From assembly GCA_017744515.1 (NCBI GenBank), contig JAGIBF010000057.1, positions 1 to 53,560 on the forward strand: DNA of 53,560 nucleotides, written 5' to 3'. Source of the stretch: Niastella sp. GTDB lineage: Bacteria > Bacteroidota > Bacteroidia > Chitinophagales > Chitinophagaceae. Both the position numbers and the translations under genes were made by a program. Of this stretch, positions 41,515-49,974 are shown in pieces. The notes beneath the pieces are model-generated. The model worked only from the letters and a program-made list of their open reading frames with translations. It did no database searches and was not told where the DNA came from. Numbering within the stretch: position 1 is the first letter of the stretch; each line of letters starts with the position of its first letter.

Positions 41515-42411
41515 ATGGATAACTTCTACGAACGGGTATTACAGCATCCTCAGTTTTACAGGCAGTTTAATTGCGGCAACTCCCTGATCACCGCCTTCAA
41601 CTGTCCGATGGAAGCCCGTTTGATGAAAAGCCGGTTTGCCGATCTGTGGACGCAATACAATTATCTCTTTTATGTGATCGATGGCCAGAAGATCTGGCAT
41701 ACAGCAAGGGGATCATATGACATTCAAAGGGACAGTTGCGTATTTGTAAGAAAGGGGGGCTTTATTATGGAACAACTAATGGATACCGGATTTTGTGTGA
41801 TGTTGTTCTTTATACCGGATGAATTCATTTGCGATACCCTGCAAATAAGAACGAAGCCGCTGGCCAGGTACGACCAGCATTTTGAATCCGTCATGCTGAT
41901 TGAATCGAATGAAACCCTGAAGAGTTTCTTTCTGTCGATGTCTTCCTATTTTACCGAAACAAAAGAACCTGAGCCCTCCTTGCTGGAGCTGAAGTTTAAA
42001 GAGCTTATCCTGAACGTCGCAGATAATCTCTCCAATAAAGACCTGTTATCTTATTTCTGCTCCCTATTGCACGAACCACAAGCGGCAAAGCTTAAAAGGG
42101 TCATGGAGGATAATTTCTGCTACAATCTAAAACTGAAGGTTTATGCCGAGCTCAGCAACCGAAGCTTGTCTGCTTTCAAAAGAGATTTCGAAAAGATTTT
42201 CCGGATCACCCCGGGTAAATGGTTGCTTGAAAAAAGACTGCATTATGCCATGCATCTGTTGAGCAACCAGCATAAAACTGTTAGCGAAGCCGCATTTGCA
42301 AGCGGATTTGAAAGCCCTTCTCATTTCAGCCGTGCTTTTAAAAAAAGGTTTGGTAAAGGACCTGCGGAAATAAAGAAGCCCGGCACAGGGGCCGGGCTTA
42401 GAAAGGTTTGA
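41515..42411 (+). CDS. AraC-family transcriptional regulator
   Basis: A 298-residue protein with an N-terminal cupin-like sensing region (about 20-130, YVIDGQKIWHTARGSYDIQ) and a C-terminal pair of helix-turn-helix motifs (about 190-290): YAELSNRSLSAFKRDFEKIF, PGKWLLEKRL, and SEAAFASGFESPSHFSRAFKKRFG. It probably activates the divergent methyltransferase or itself in response to an unknown ligand. Its last codons carry a GC-rich stem that looks like the terminator of the convergent DinB gene. Confidence 0.9.
   Translation: MDNFYERVLQHPQFYRQFNCGNSLITAFNCPMEARLMKSRFADLWTQYNYLFYVIDGQKIWHTARGSYDIQRDSCVFVRKGGFIMEQLMDTGFCVMLFFIPDEFICDTLQIRTKPLARYDQHFESVMLIESNETLKSFFLSMSSYFTETKEPEPSLLELKFKELILNVADNLSNKDLLSYFCSLLHEPQAAKLKRVMEDNFCYNLKLKVYAELSNRSLSAFKRDFEKIFRITPGKWLLEKRLHYAMHLLSNQHKTVSEAAFASGFESPSHFSRAFKKRFGKGPAEIKKPGTGAGLRKV
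42376..42399 (-). terminator. Stem-loop terminating the DinB transcript inside the AraC 3' end
   Basis: AAGCCCGGC/GCCGGGCTT is a 9-bp stem with a 6-nt loop, followed on the minus strand by a T-rich stretch (CTTTATTT). It lies inside the last codons of the convergent AraC gene. Confidence 0.55.
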
Positions 42412-42423
42412 TGGCAATAATTA

Positions 42424-42936
42424 CTATTTTTTATCCAGGTAGATCAATTGTCCCAGGTGATAAGACTGGTGGTTGGTCCTGTTGATCAGAATGTTCAGTT
42501 TGTTCCTGTGTGGTTCTTTGGCAAAGTCTTCGGGCGAAATGGAATTGTGGCGGGTGAACCACTCTTCAGCAGGCAGCTCGGTAAAGTACTGGGTGAGCTT
42601 TGCATTGAGCTGCACCCAGCTTTCTTTCAGGGTAGCGATAGGAGGTGTAGCCACACCAGGTTTATTGGCTTCTCCCACGAAAGGTGCTTCCAGTTCAGGA
42701 AATAGTTTTTCTCCCAATCCCAGTAAAGGTATCATACCATCATTGACGGCTATCAGGTGCCCCAGTACCCATACGCCATTGTTTCTTCCGGGCGCTGTGG
42801 GGGTTGCCAGTTCTTCGTCTGTCAGTTTGCTGATGAGTTTATTTACACGGGCGTTCTGCAATTCCCAGTTGGAAATGACCATTTTAATGAACAGTTCTTT
42901 TTCTGCAGTCGGTTTCGTTGATGTTTGTGCTTCCAT
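42424..42936 (-). CDS. DinB-family (four-helix, metal-binding) protein
   Basis: A 170-residue protein of the DinB/YfiT four-helix bundle superfamily. The three metal-ligand histidines are visible: GVWVLGHLIAVND early, RHNSISPEDF in the middle and NHQSYHLGQLIYLDKK at the C-terminus. Members include bacillithiol and mycothiol S-transferases and maleylpyruvate isomerase-type enzymes, and many are damage-inducible. Which thiol or substrate this one uses is not evident. Confidence 0.88.
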   Translation of the reverse strand: MEAQTSTKPTAEKELFIKMVISNWELQNARVNKLISKLTDEELATPTAPGRNNGVWVLGHLIAVNDGMIPLLGLGEKLFPELEAPFVGEANKPGVATPPIATLKESWVQLNAKLTQYFTELPAEEWFTRHNSISPEDFAKEPHRNKLNILINRTNHQSYHLGQLIYLDKK

Positions 42937-43024
42937 AATTGAATGTTTTACAAAACAGAAGAAGATAACATCCCGGGGAGCCGGATTGTTTGATGCCGGT
43001 ACGATAGGATGATCAATAAAGATA

Positions 43025-43060
43025 CCCGGGTCGAACAGGGGCGTATCCCTGTTGCCCGGG
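43025..43060 (-). terminator. Imperfect GC-rich hairpin after the small membrane protein
   Basis: Outer CCCGGG/CCCGGG and inner AACAGGG/CCCTGTT stems form a hairpin about 20 nt past the stop codon of the gene ending at 43081. No strong T-run follows. Confidence 0.4.
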
Positions 43061-43080
43061 CATCATGGTTTTCATGGCTA

Positions 43081-43464
43081 TTACCGCGCTGTCAGGTGCT
43101 GTTTTAACCCCTTCGACTGGAGGAGCGCCATTAAGCCTACCCATCCAGCTACAGCCCCGATCAGCAAGTACCCCATGAAAGACAGTCCAAACAGCTGTGG
43201 TACTACGATAATAAGACTTTCAATAACCCATACGATGTCAAGTGCAATGATGAGTTTTACCCATCCTTTTTGAGGCGTCTGCTTGCGGCTTTGTATAAAT
43301 ACCAATGCTGCAAAAGCAACCAGGAAAATACCGGCTGCCATAAAAGGCCATGCTTCGGTGGCTCCGCAGAGGTTGGCCGTCATACCGGGAAAAATGGCAA
43401 GCAGGATTCCGGTAGCGCCTGAAGTGAGTGCGTTGATAAGCAATACATTTTTTAGCATATTCAT
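43081..43464 (-). CDS. Small four-helix membrane protein, unknown
   Basis: The protein is 127 residues from ATG 43464. The frame opens at 43533, but the extension would cross the promoter. There are four hydrophobic segments (about 5-24, 38-56, 70-90, 97-115) with few charges, the third containing VWVIESLIIVVPQLFG. I do not recognise a named family. A perfect -7 element TACATTTG lies 24 nt upstream. It is divergent from an AraC-type regulator with 70 nt between starts, so it is a likely target of that regulator. Confidence 0.75.
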   Translation of the reverse strand: MNMLKNVLLINALTSGATGILLAIFPGMTANLCGATEAWPFMAAGIFLVAFAALVFIQSRKQTPQKGWVKLIIALDIVWVIESLIIVVPQLFGLSFMGYLLIGAVAGWVGLMALLQSKGLKQHLTAR

Positions 43465-43487
43465 TGTTTTAATTGTTTTGTATGACA

Positions 43488-43495
43488 CAAATGTA
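43488..43495 (-). promoter_or_regulatory. -7 element TACATTTG of the small membrane protein
   Basis: TACATTTG on the minus strand matches TAnnTTTG and lies 24 nt before the ATG at 43464. On the plus strand the same gap has TTGG followed 20 nt later by TAAATTGC (43520 region), a weaker candidate for the divergent regulator. Confidence 0.55.
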
Positions 43496-43534
43496 GATTG
43501 GCCAACCGGCGCAGAATTGATAAATTGCGACAAA

Positions 43535-44548
43535 ATGAACGTCCTCGCTCTACATCTCTATCACTTTATGGATTATGCCCGGATAAGGGGCATTGCCTGG
43601 TCTGCGATGGCGGAGTTGATAGGAGGCAATGAGGCATTAAGGCAACAAGCCAACGAGGGGGAACTGAGTAAGTGGGCGGCGGGTAGTTCATTGGATGAGA
43701 CCGCTGTAGTGAAGGCGCAGGATATGTACGTGGTGCTTGCGTTCATTGACAATCACTTCAAGGATAAAGCATGGGGTATTCAGTGTGGCCAGTTTATTTC
43801 CATGAAGTTGCTGGGACTTATTTACAGGCTGTCTTTACAAGCTACTACTATACAGGAGGCGCTGCATTACCTGCAATCTTACCTCGCAGCAGCCATGCCG
43901 CAGATCAAAGCGGATACAGCTATTACGGATGACCATGTAACGATCACTTTTTCTATCGACAATGAAGAGCCTGCAATCAACCGCATCTTGCTGGAGTATA
44001 CATTGGCAGTAGTAGGGCGGGAGCTGCAATTGATGGCTGGTGATGATACTACCATCCTGTTGAGCTCTCCGTTTTACCATGAAGATTATCCTGCCGGATG
44101 GCAATCCGGTGATTCATTTGCGGTGCGGTTTGAACCCGTAATATTAAAAGCTGCTTTGCGTAATCAAAGCCACCTGCATGTGGATGTACTGGTGCCTGAA
44201 TACCTGAAGCAGATAGAACAATTAAAGACAGATGACAGCTTTGCAGCTAAGGTAAAGGAAACGCTGTTGTCTATGTCCGACCCGCAGTTGCCAGACATTC
44301 AGGCTGTGTCCGGCGCACTGCACCTTACGCCCCGTACTTTGCAAAGACGGCTGGGTGCTGAAGGGGTTACTTTCCGCGAGTTATTGGAAGATGTCAAGAA
44401 ACAATTGTGTTCTTTCCTCCTGCGTCATGACCGGTACACCATTGCAGGCATTGCTGATATTTTAGGATATGCCGAGCCGGCTTCTTTCATTCACTCTTTC
44501 CGTAAATGGTATGGCGATTCGCCGGAGCGGATGCGGAAATTGCTCTGA
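43535..44548 (+). CDS. AraC-family regulator with Arabinose_bd-like N-domain
   Basis: The protein is 337 residues from ATG 43535. The open frame upstream runs antisense through the small membrane gene and is not coding. The N-terminal 190 residues match the AraC ligand-binding domain found in OruR/ArgR-type regulators (PF12625 pattern: WGIQCGQFISMKLLGLIYRLSLQATTIQEALHYL, spanning about 75-110). The C-terminal HTH_18 has SGALHLTPRTLQRRLGAEG and IADILGYAEPASFIHSFRKWYG. It probably controls the divergent membrane protein. The inducer is unknown. Confidence 0.9.
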   Translation: MNVLALHLYHFMDYARIRGIAWSAMAELIGGNEALRQQANEGELSKWAAGSSLDETAVVKAQDMYVVLAFIDNHFKDKAWGIQCGQFISMKLLGLIYRLSLQATTIQEALHYLQSYLAAAMPQIKADTAITDDHVTITFSIDNEEPAINRILLEYTLAVVGRELQLMAGDDTTILLSSPFYHEDYPAGWQSGDSFAVRFEPVILKAALRNQSHLHVDVLVPEYLKQIEQLKTDDSFAAKVKETLLSMSDPQLPDIQAVSGALHLTPRTLQRRLGAEGVTFRELLEDVKKQLCSFLLRHDRYTIAGIADILGYAEPASFIHSFRKWYGDSPERMRKLL

Positions 44549-44572
44549 GTCAAGAACTGAGAGCTGCTTCCC

Positions 44573-44887
44573 TCAACTACCTGTTTTTATTTTACTGAGT
44601 ATTTTCCGGTCAATGTAAAAGGTGCCAAAAGGAATCATACAGGCTACCAATACTTTCCAGGTAGTTGTTTTGAATTGCCAGCGTTGTTCTACGCCTACGC
44701 TTAGTGTGTTGAATATATATAGCAGGAACAGTAATCCATGTACCGGGCCTATTGCTTTAACCAATGCAGGATTATCGTACAGGTATTTTGCCGGTACAGC
44801 AATTCCGATCAATACTAATAGCGAGATCCCTTCGAGGAGGCCAATGATGCGCAGGCGTCCTGTTTTTGTGTGTAATAATTGCTTCAT
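44573..44887 (-). CDS. DUF3817-family membrane protein
   Basis: A 104-residue protein with three membrane helices. The DUF3817 pattern is clear: the N-terminal RLRIIGLLEGISLLVLIGIAVPAKY, the central GPVHGLLFLLYIF and the C-terminal PFGTFYIDRKIL. Function is unknown for the family. It starts 2 nt after the upstream membrane-protein gene, so they form a two-gene operon. It is convergent with the AraC-type regulator ending at 44548. Confidence 0.88.
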   Translation of the reverse strand: MKQLLHTKTGRLRIIGLLEGISLLVLIGIAVPAKYLYDNPALVKAIGPVHGLLFLLYIFNTLSVGVEQRWQFKTTTWKVLVACMIPFGTFYIDRKILSKIKTGS

Positions 44888-44889
44888 GG

Positions 44890-45354
44890 CTATAATGTTC
44901 TGATATATGGTCTTCCGGCCAAGGGTGAGAAAGGCCAGGGTATGGCGAGAAAAATAAGTAACAGCGCTAATGAATAATACCTGACGATGGTCAGGAACTT
45001 CTCCCGGTCAGTCGTCTTTCTTTTGGCCATAGCCGATCCGATGGTGATGATGACGATGGCTACGAGCATCAGCCCTATGTGAGCAATGCCAAAGAAAGCC
45101 ATTTCAGGATGACGCACGCCTTCTTTAAAGCGGGCAAACAGGCTTTTGATCAGCGGGCTCTTGAGGTATAGCGTAAAGCCAATCATCAGCTGGATGTGGG
45201 CAATGGTAGCTGCCCAATGCCTGAAAGCATTATCGGTTTTTGTAAATGATCTGTTGTTCCTGTAACCTTTCCAGGCCCTGTACAATGTATAAAGCAAAGT
45301 GATCAGTACCAGCCAGCGGAAAAGGGAATGTAGCAAAAGGAGAACGGAATACAT
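44890..45354 (-). CDS. Four-helix membrane protein, unknown
   Basis: A 154-residue integral membrane protein with hydrophobic segments near 5-25, 50-68, 85-107 and 125-145. Histidines occur within or near helices (LLHSLFRWL, HWAATIAHIQLMIGF, GIAHIGLML), which recalls small cytochrome b-like proteins, although heme binding is not shown. It is co-transcribed with the DUF3817 gene. It ends with PFSPLAGRPYIRTL. It lies downstream of, and in the same direction as, an AraC-type regulator. Confidence 0.75.
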   Translation of the reverse strand: MYSVLLLLHSLFRWLVLITLLYTLYRAWKGYRNNRSFTKTDNAFRHWAATIAHIQLMIGFTLYLKSPLIKSLFARFKEGVRHPEMAFFGIAHIGLMLVAIVIITIGSAMAKRKTTDREKFLTIVRYYSLALLLIFLAIPWPFSPLAGRPYIRTL

Positions 45355-45428
45355 GCTGTTTGCTTTGTGTTTCGGGAAGCAAAGTTCTTCAGCAGTGATG
45401 AGGAGGATTAGGACGGAAGATGGTGTTT

Positions 45429-46343
45429 TTAGGACTTTTCAATCTTTTTGCGGAATACCAGTGGAGTGGTGTGTTCGTACTTTTTGAAGAGGCGCGTGAA
45501 ATAAGATTGGTCATCGAAGCCCAGCTCGGCAGCGATCTGGTTAACGGATAAGTCGCTTTGGTACAGCAGTACCTTGGCTTCCAGTACAATGGTTTCATCG
45601 ATCCATTTGCCGGGCGATTTGCCGGTGATGACTTTAACGGATTTGTTGAGGTGGTTGGGCGTAATGTTCAGCCGCGCCGCATAATCCGATACGAGGTGGA
45701 TAGTTTTTATATGTGCGTAGAGCTGCTGCTTGAATTGTTTGGTAATGATAGCAGCATTGCCTGCTGTATTATCGGTAATGGGTCGGCTGGCTTTATTGAG
45801 CTCGCTCAGGAGGGCAATGAAATAGGGTTGTATGATATCCGGATTGCTGAGGCCATTGGTGGTATAGTCGAGTAGCAGTCTTTTAAACAGCATGGTTACA
45901 AAACCTGCTGTTTGTTTATTCAATGTGATGCGTGGATTGCTCCATACATGCAGTAATTCGAAGTCTTTGAGTAATTCCGGTTTGCCGAATTTACTGCTGA
46001 TCATATCATTTTGGAAATGGCAGAGGTAACCTTTGTTGATATCGAGGTTGGCGAAAGAGTAAACCTGCCCGGCAGGCACGATGAGGCATTCATCTTTGTG
46101 GATGGTGTAGGTTTCGCTGCCGATCGTCATGATGGCTTCGCCTGCTGTAAGAAAAAGGATGGAATGTCCTGTGGCGCGGGTAGGTGGTACGGGCAGTTTG
46201 ATCTGGCGGATCATGTCTTCCACAGGCGTAATAAAGAACTTGCCAAAATCCGGCTTTAGCATTTGGTCCAATTGCTTTCCGGGATACATGTATTTCTCCC
46301 GGAAAGCAATGGTATTGTGTGTTTTTATAGTGTTTTTTGCCAC
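45429..46343 (-). CDS. AraC-family regulator with cupin N-domain
   Basis: The preferred start is GTG 46343 (VAKNTIKTHNTIAFREKYMYP), giving 304 residues and a 13-nt gap to the NDH-2 stop. ATG 46289 is an alternative and would remove 18 residues. The N-terminal cupin (about 50-130) contains GHSILFLTAGEAIMTIGSETYTIHKDE. The C-terminal helix-turn-helix pair contains DYAARLNITPNHLNKSVKVITGKSPGKWI and IAAELGFDDQSYFTRLFKKYE, ending near residue 295. It follows the NDH-2 gene in the same direction and is probably co-transcribed with it. The target genes are unknown. Confidence 0.88.
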   Translation of the reverse strand: MAKNTIKTHNTIAFREKYMYPGKQLDQMLKPDFGKFFITPVEDMIRQIKLPVPPTRATGHSILFLTAGEAIMTIGSETYTIHKDECLIVPAGQVYSFANLDINKGYLCHFQNDMISSKFGKPELLKDFELLHVWSNPRITLNKQTAGFVTMLFKRLLLDYTTNGLSNPDIIQPYFIALLSELNKASRPITDNTAGNAAIITKQFKQQLYAHIKTIHLVSDYAARLNITPNHLNKSVKVITGKSPGKWIDETIVLEAKVLLYQSDLSVNQIAAELGFDDQSYFTRLFKKYEHTTPLVFRKKIEKS

Positions 46344-46356
46344 AGTCGGGTATCGT

Positions 46357-47628
46357 CTATAGCTCTTTTCTGCCCGGGCGGAAAATGAATCGCATGCCCA
46401 CATCCCTGGTAAACCACACAAAGGCCCAGTTGAAGAATGTCTTCACCTTGTTGCGGTAATTGATCAATGACCAGATGTGGATGAAACCCCAGATGAGGGC
46501 GGCAATAATGCCTTTGAAATGGAGCTTGCCAATGTCGGCCACTGCTTTGGTTTTTCCGATAATGGCCATCGTGCCTTTATCCCAATATTTAAAAGGCTTC
46601 AATGGCTTATTATCGGCTATGTTCCGCAGGTTCTTAGCCAGGTTCTGGCCTTGCTGTATAGCTGGCTGTGCCAGTTGCGGATGCCCGTTAGGGAATGCCG
46701 GGTCGGTGGTCATGATGCAGCTATCACCCAGGGCATATACGTTATCGAGCCCCTGTACTTTATTGTAGGCATCAACCATCACCCTGCGGCCGCGTGTAAT
46801 ACTTTCTTTAGGCAGGCCGGGTAATTCTGTTGCGATAACGCCTGCTGTCCAGATAAGGGTATCTGTCGGTATCTTCTCTCCATCGGCCAGTACCACACTG
46901 CCATCCACATAATCTTTTACCTGTTTATTCAACAGCACTTTGATACCCAATTCCTGCAGGGCATTGTAAGTATAGTCCTGCGACTTTTGGCTCATAGGAG
47001 CTAACACCTTGGCGTTTGAGTCGATCAGGTAGATAGCGCCGGGCTGACCTATCAGTTCCGGGTAGTCTTTTTTGTAGATGCCGTTTTTCATTTCGGCCAG
47101 GATACCGGATATCTCCACCCCACTGGGGCCTGCGCCGGTTACTACGATGGTAAGTAGCTTTTTACGCTCCTCCTGATCGGTAGTAATGGTCGCTCTTTCG
47201 ATGGTCTGCAGTAAATAGTTGCGAAGTTCTATGGCATCGTTGATGGTCTTCATAGGCACTGCTTTCTTTTGCACGTTCTCGATGCCAAAGAAGTTGCTTT
47301 GTGTGCCGGTGGCAAAGACGAGATAGTCGTAGCTTAATTCTCCGGTAGACAGCACCACCTTATTTTGCTCGGGGATCACCTTGATAAACTCCGCCATTCG
47401 GAAGTTGATATTCTTTTTATGGTGGTATAGTTTTCGGAAAGGATAGCTGATATTGGAAGGTTCAAGAAAGCCTGCGGATACCTGGTAGATGAGTGGTGGA
47501 AAGAAGTTGTAGTTGTTCCTGTCTACCAGTGTAATAAAGAAACGATTGTCTTTAGCTAACTGCTGTATCAGGTGGACGCCGGCGAAGCCTCCGCCGATGA
47601 CTACCACCTTTTTTTGATGTCCGTCCAT
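46357..47628 (-). CDS. ndh: Type II NADH:quinone oxidoreductase (NDH-2)
   Basis: A 423-residue flavoprotein. It has two Rossmann motifs: VVVIGGGFAGVHLIQQL binds FAD near residue 10, and IVVTGAGPSGVEISGILAEM binds NADH near 165. The quinone-site pattern YVFATGTQSNFFGI appears here as YDYLVFATGTQSNF, and YALGDSCIM near 300 binds the FAD ribityl chain. The C-terminal region has a hydrophobic membrane-associated stretch (FKGIIAALIWGFIHIWSLI). NDH-2 passes electrons from NADH to quinone without pumping protons. Length and C-terminus fit NDH-2 better than soluble disulfide reductases. Confidence 0.92.
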   Translation of the reverse strand: MDGHQKKVVVIGGGFAGVHLIQQLAKDNRFFITLVDRNNYNFFPPLIYQVSAGFLEPSNISYPFRKLYHHKKNINFRMAEFIKVIPEQNKVVLSTGELSYDYLVFATGTQSNFFGIENVQKKAVPMKTINDAIELRNYLLQTIERATITTDQEERKKLLTIVVTGAGPSGVEISGILAEMKNGIYKKDYPELIGQPGAIYLIDSNAKVLAPMSQKSQDYTYNALQELGIKVLLNKQVKDYVDGSVVLADGEKIPTDTLIWTAGVIATELPGLPKESITRGRRVMVDAYNKVQGLDNVYALGDSCIMTTDPAFPNGHPQLAQPAIQQGQNLAKNLRNIADNKPLKPFKYWDKGTMAIIGKTKAVADIGKLHFKGIIAALIWGFIHIWSLINYRNKVKTFFNWAFVWFTRDVGMRFIFRPGRKEL

Positions 47629-47650
47629 AAAATAATGCCGTTTTGAAGGT

Positions 47651-47658
47651 CAAAATTA
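47651..47658 (-). promoter_or_regulatory. -7 element TAATTTTG of ndh
   Basis: TAATTTTG on the minus strand fits TAnnTTTG, 22 nt upstream of the ndh ATG. No -33 TTG is visible at the normal spacing. Confidence 0.5.
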
Positions 47659-47740
47659 AACCTATTTGCAAAAAGCGGGCCCCTGGACTATTTGCTAAAT
47701 GCGGTATTCTGTTGTATAACGCATGGCGATTCTTTTTTGT

Positions 47741-48820
47741 TTACAGTTCAAGCAGTAAATCTGTCACTGCATACCCAACACAGGTCAATACAAGGCCGTT
47801 TTGTATATCTTTTTCTGTCAATACTTCGTTGAGGTTCATTTTTACCGTGCCGCTGAGGCAACGGACCGTACAGGCAGAACATCGTCCGCCCCGGCAGCTG
47901 TAGGGCAGTTTAATGTGCTGGTTGAGGGCCGCCTGTAAGATGGTGTTGGGATAGGAGACGGTGAACTCGTGATAGTGTTCTCCCTGCTTTACCCGCACCG
48001 TGCGTGGTGCGGAGTCAATGCTGAAGGCTGGCGGCGGTACGGTATCAACTGTAAAGTTCTCTTTACGGATCTGGTCTTCTGCTATGCCCATCACCCGCAG
48101 GGTAAATTGTACCATGCGCATAAAAGAGGGAGGGCCGCAGGTATAGAATTCCGGATGTAGGAGGTAGGATGTAGGATTGCCTGTTTCGCGTTTATTGTTC
48201 CGGGTTTCGGGCTGGAGATACTTAGATAGTATCAACTCAAATAAGCCATTGTTGAGCCGCTGATGAGGAAGGTCATGTAATATGGGCGAGCTGAGCAGAT
48301 CGATGCGGGTGAAACGATCTGTATACCGCTCCTTCAGCTGTTGTATGGCACCGTTATAAATGATGTTGTTCTCATCATGGTTCTGGTACAGCAGGATGGC
48401 CTGGCTGTGAGGTTCATCGCTTAGCAACTTTTTGAGCAAGGCAAACACCGGTGTGATCCCGCTGCCGGCGGCTATGAAAAATACCTTTCTGCTATTGGCA
48501 GGATCAGTAGCAAGGGTGAACCGGCCACTGGGTGGCAGGCTGTTGACGATGGTGCCTTCGGACCAATGTTCCAGTATATGACGCGAAATGGCGCCATTCT
48601 CTTTTTTCTTTACTGTGATGAATACCTGAGGATCGATCCCGGGTGTGGAGCCAAGGGAAAAGGAACGTCTTATTTCCTGCCCATGATAATCGACGAGGAA
48701 AGTGAGGAATTGACCAGCCTCGTATTGTACCCGTTGTCCGCTGATCTCTTCGAGTACATAACTAATGGTATGCTGAGCTTCAGGAATTATCCTGACCACT
48801 TTCCATTGCAACAGGTCCAT
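47741..48820 (-). CDS. PaaE/HmpX-like ferredoxin-NAD(P)H reductase with [2Fe-2S] domain
   Basis: A 359-residue electron-transfer protein. It has an FAD domain (RRSFSLGSTPG near 53-63), an NAD(P)H domain (FIAAGSGITPVFALLKKLL, ending in TCGPPSFMRMV), and a plant-type ferredoxin domain at the C-terminus with ligands in YSCRGGRCSACTV and LTC. It resembles PaaE, the reductase of phenylacetyl-CoA epoxidase, but no paaABCD genes are near. Residues about 204-223 (QPETRNNKRETGNPTSYLL, not expected in the family) are encoded by a heptamer-repeat insert between the NAD domain helix and the TCGPP strand. The frame is preserved, so the protein is probably still functional. Confidence 0.9.
   Translation of the reverse strand: MDLLQWKVVRIIPEAQHTISYVLEEISGQRVQYEAGQFLTFLVDYHGQEIRRSFSLGSTPGIDPQVFITVKKKENGAISRHILEHWSEGTIVNSLPPSGRFTLATDPANSRKVFFIAAGSGITPVFALLKKLLSDEPHSQAILLYQNHDENNIIYNGAIQQLKERYTDRFTRIDLLSSPILHDLPHQRLNNGLFELILSKYLQPETRNNKRETGNPTSYLLHPEFYTCGPPSFMRMVQFTLRVMGIAEDQIRKENFTVDTVPPPAFSIDSAPRTVRVKQGEHYHEFTVSYPNTILQAALNQHIKLPYSCRGGRCSACTVRCLSGTVKMNLNEVLTEKDIQNGLVLTCVGYAVTDLLLEL
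48153..48210. repeat. Heptamer arrays inside the reductase gene, words GGATGTA and GTTTCGG
   Basis: Four 7-mers at 48153-48180 (GGATGTA, GGAGGTA, GGATGTA, GGATTGC) and four at 48183-48210 (GTTTCGC, GTTTATT, GTTCCGG, GTTTCGG) lie in exact phase. Unlike the intergenic elements, the two blocks use different words and are not complementary. Confidence 0.75.
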
Positions 48821-48834
48821 TCAAATTAAGTTAA

Positions 48835-48900
48835 CTGTCACCCTGAGCTTGTCGAAGGGTTTCGACAGGCTCAATCCCGCATAGCGGGACGGGCTCCGAC
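48835..48900. repeat. Dispersed GTCACCCTGAGC / CGAAGGGTTTCGACAGGCTC repeat
   Basis: CTGTCACCC is followed by a stem GAGCTTGTCGAA/TTCGACAGGCTC (48845-48872) and then by CCCGC/GCGGG (48876-48888). The same parts occur at 23421-23481. It resembles a very common interspersed repeat in bacterial genomes and lies just after the YhdH-type gene stop on the minus strand. Confidence 0.7.
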
Positions 48901-48905
48901 ATTGA

Positions 48906-49907
48906 TTATTTGTCTGCAATTTTTACCACGATCCTGCCCATGATCTTTCCTTGCAGGATAGAGTCGATATACGTGAGGTTGAGTTCGTCGAGTGTTACTT
49001 CTTTAACGACTGCGTTGAGCTTATCCTTGATATTCCATACATCTTTCAACTTGTCCCACACCAGCAGGCGTGTGGTGATAGGTGTTTCTGCAGAGCCTAC
49101 GCCCAGCAGACTAATGCCGTTAAGAATAAACGGATATACCGTAGCATCTAGCTTGGGCGATGATACCAGGCCCGTGCTCACTACCGATCCCTCGGGTTTG
49201 CAACCTTTCAGCAAGGTGAGCAGGGTGTTGCCGCCCACGGTGTCGATGGCACCTGCCCATTGGGGGCGCAGCAACGCTTTGCCGGAGGTATCGTTGACAA
49301 ACTCACGGCTTTCTATTTTATGGGCGCCGAGGTGTGCGAGGTATTCGTGGGCATGGCTTTTCCCGGTCACAGCAATCACCTCATACCCCGCTTTGGCCAG
49401 CAGGGATACGGCAATGCTGCCTACGCCTCCGGTAGATCCTGTCACTACGATAGGTCCCTGAGAAGGAGTGAGACCCAGCAATTCCATTTTATGCAGTCCC
49501 AGGGCAGCGGTGATGCCGGCTGTTCCCAATATCATGCATTCTCTGAGAGTATATCCTTCGGGCTTGCGTACTACCCAGGCGGCGGGTACACGCACAAACT
49601 CGCCATAACCGCCGGCGGTGTTCATGCCCAGGTCATGACCGGTAATGATCACTTCGTCGCCGGTAGCAAATTGCTCATTGCGGCTGATCTCTACGATACC
49701 GGCTGCGTCGATGCCGGGCGTGTGCGGATATTTACGGGTAATGCCTTTATTGCCGGTGGCAGAGAGGGCATCTTTATAATTGAGGGATGAATATAATACC
49801 CTGATCACAACCTCGCCCGAAGGCAGGTCATCAATTACCCTTTCTACGATGTTGCGTTCAAATTTCCCGTCGGCGGTTTCTGTAACCCAGAGTGCTTTAA
49901 ATGGCAT
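48906..49907 (-). CDS. YhdH/YhfP-type quinone oxidoreductase (AcuI-like acrylyl-CoA reductase)
   Basis: A 333-residue zinc-independent medium-chain dehydrogenase/reductase. The N-terminus MPFKALWVTE and the region SSLNYKDALSATGNKGITRKYPHTPGID are YhdH/YhfP family signatures. The NADPH-binding motif is VTGSTGGVGSIAVSLLAKAGY near 150-170. E. coli and Rhodobacter members (AcuI) reduce acrylyl-CoA to propionyl-CoA with NADPH. The substrate here is not proven. The gene is in line with the reductase, macrodomain and alkyltransferase genes but spaced from each. Confidence 0.92.
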   Translation of the reverse strand: MPFKALWVTETADGKFERNIVERVIDDLPSGEVVIRVLYSSLNYKDALSATGNKGITRKYPHTPGIDAAGIVEISRNEQFATGDEVIITGHDLGMNTAGGYGEFVRVPAAWVVRKPEGYTLRECMILGTAGITAALGLHKMELLGLTPSQGPIVVTGSTGGVGSIAVSLLAKAGYEVIAVTGKSHAHEYLAHLGAHKIESREFVNDTSGKALLRPQWAGAIDTVGGNTLLTLLKGCKPEGSVVSTGLVSSPKLDATVYPFILNGISLLGVGSAETPITTRLLVWDKLKDVWNIKDKLNAVVKEVTLDELNLTYIDSILQGKIMGRIVVKIADK

Positions 49908-49974
49908 GATTGGCTTTCTCTTTTGGTGCTATTATGGTTGTAAAATACGTCAAGTTGATTATATGACCTGTCTG

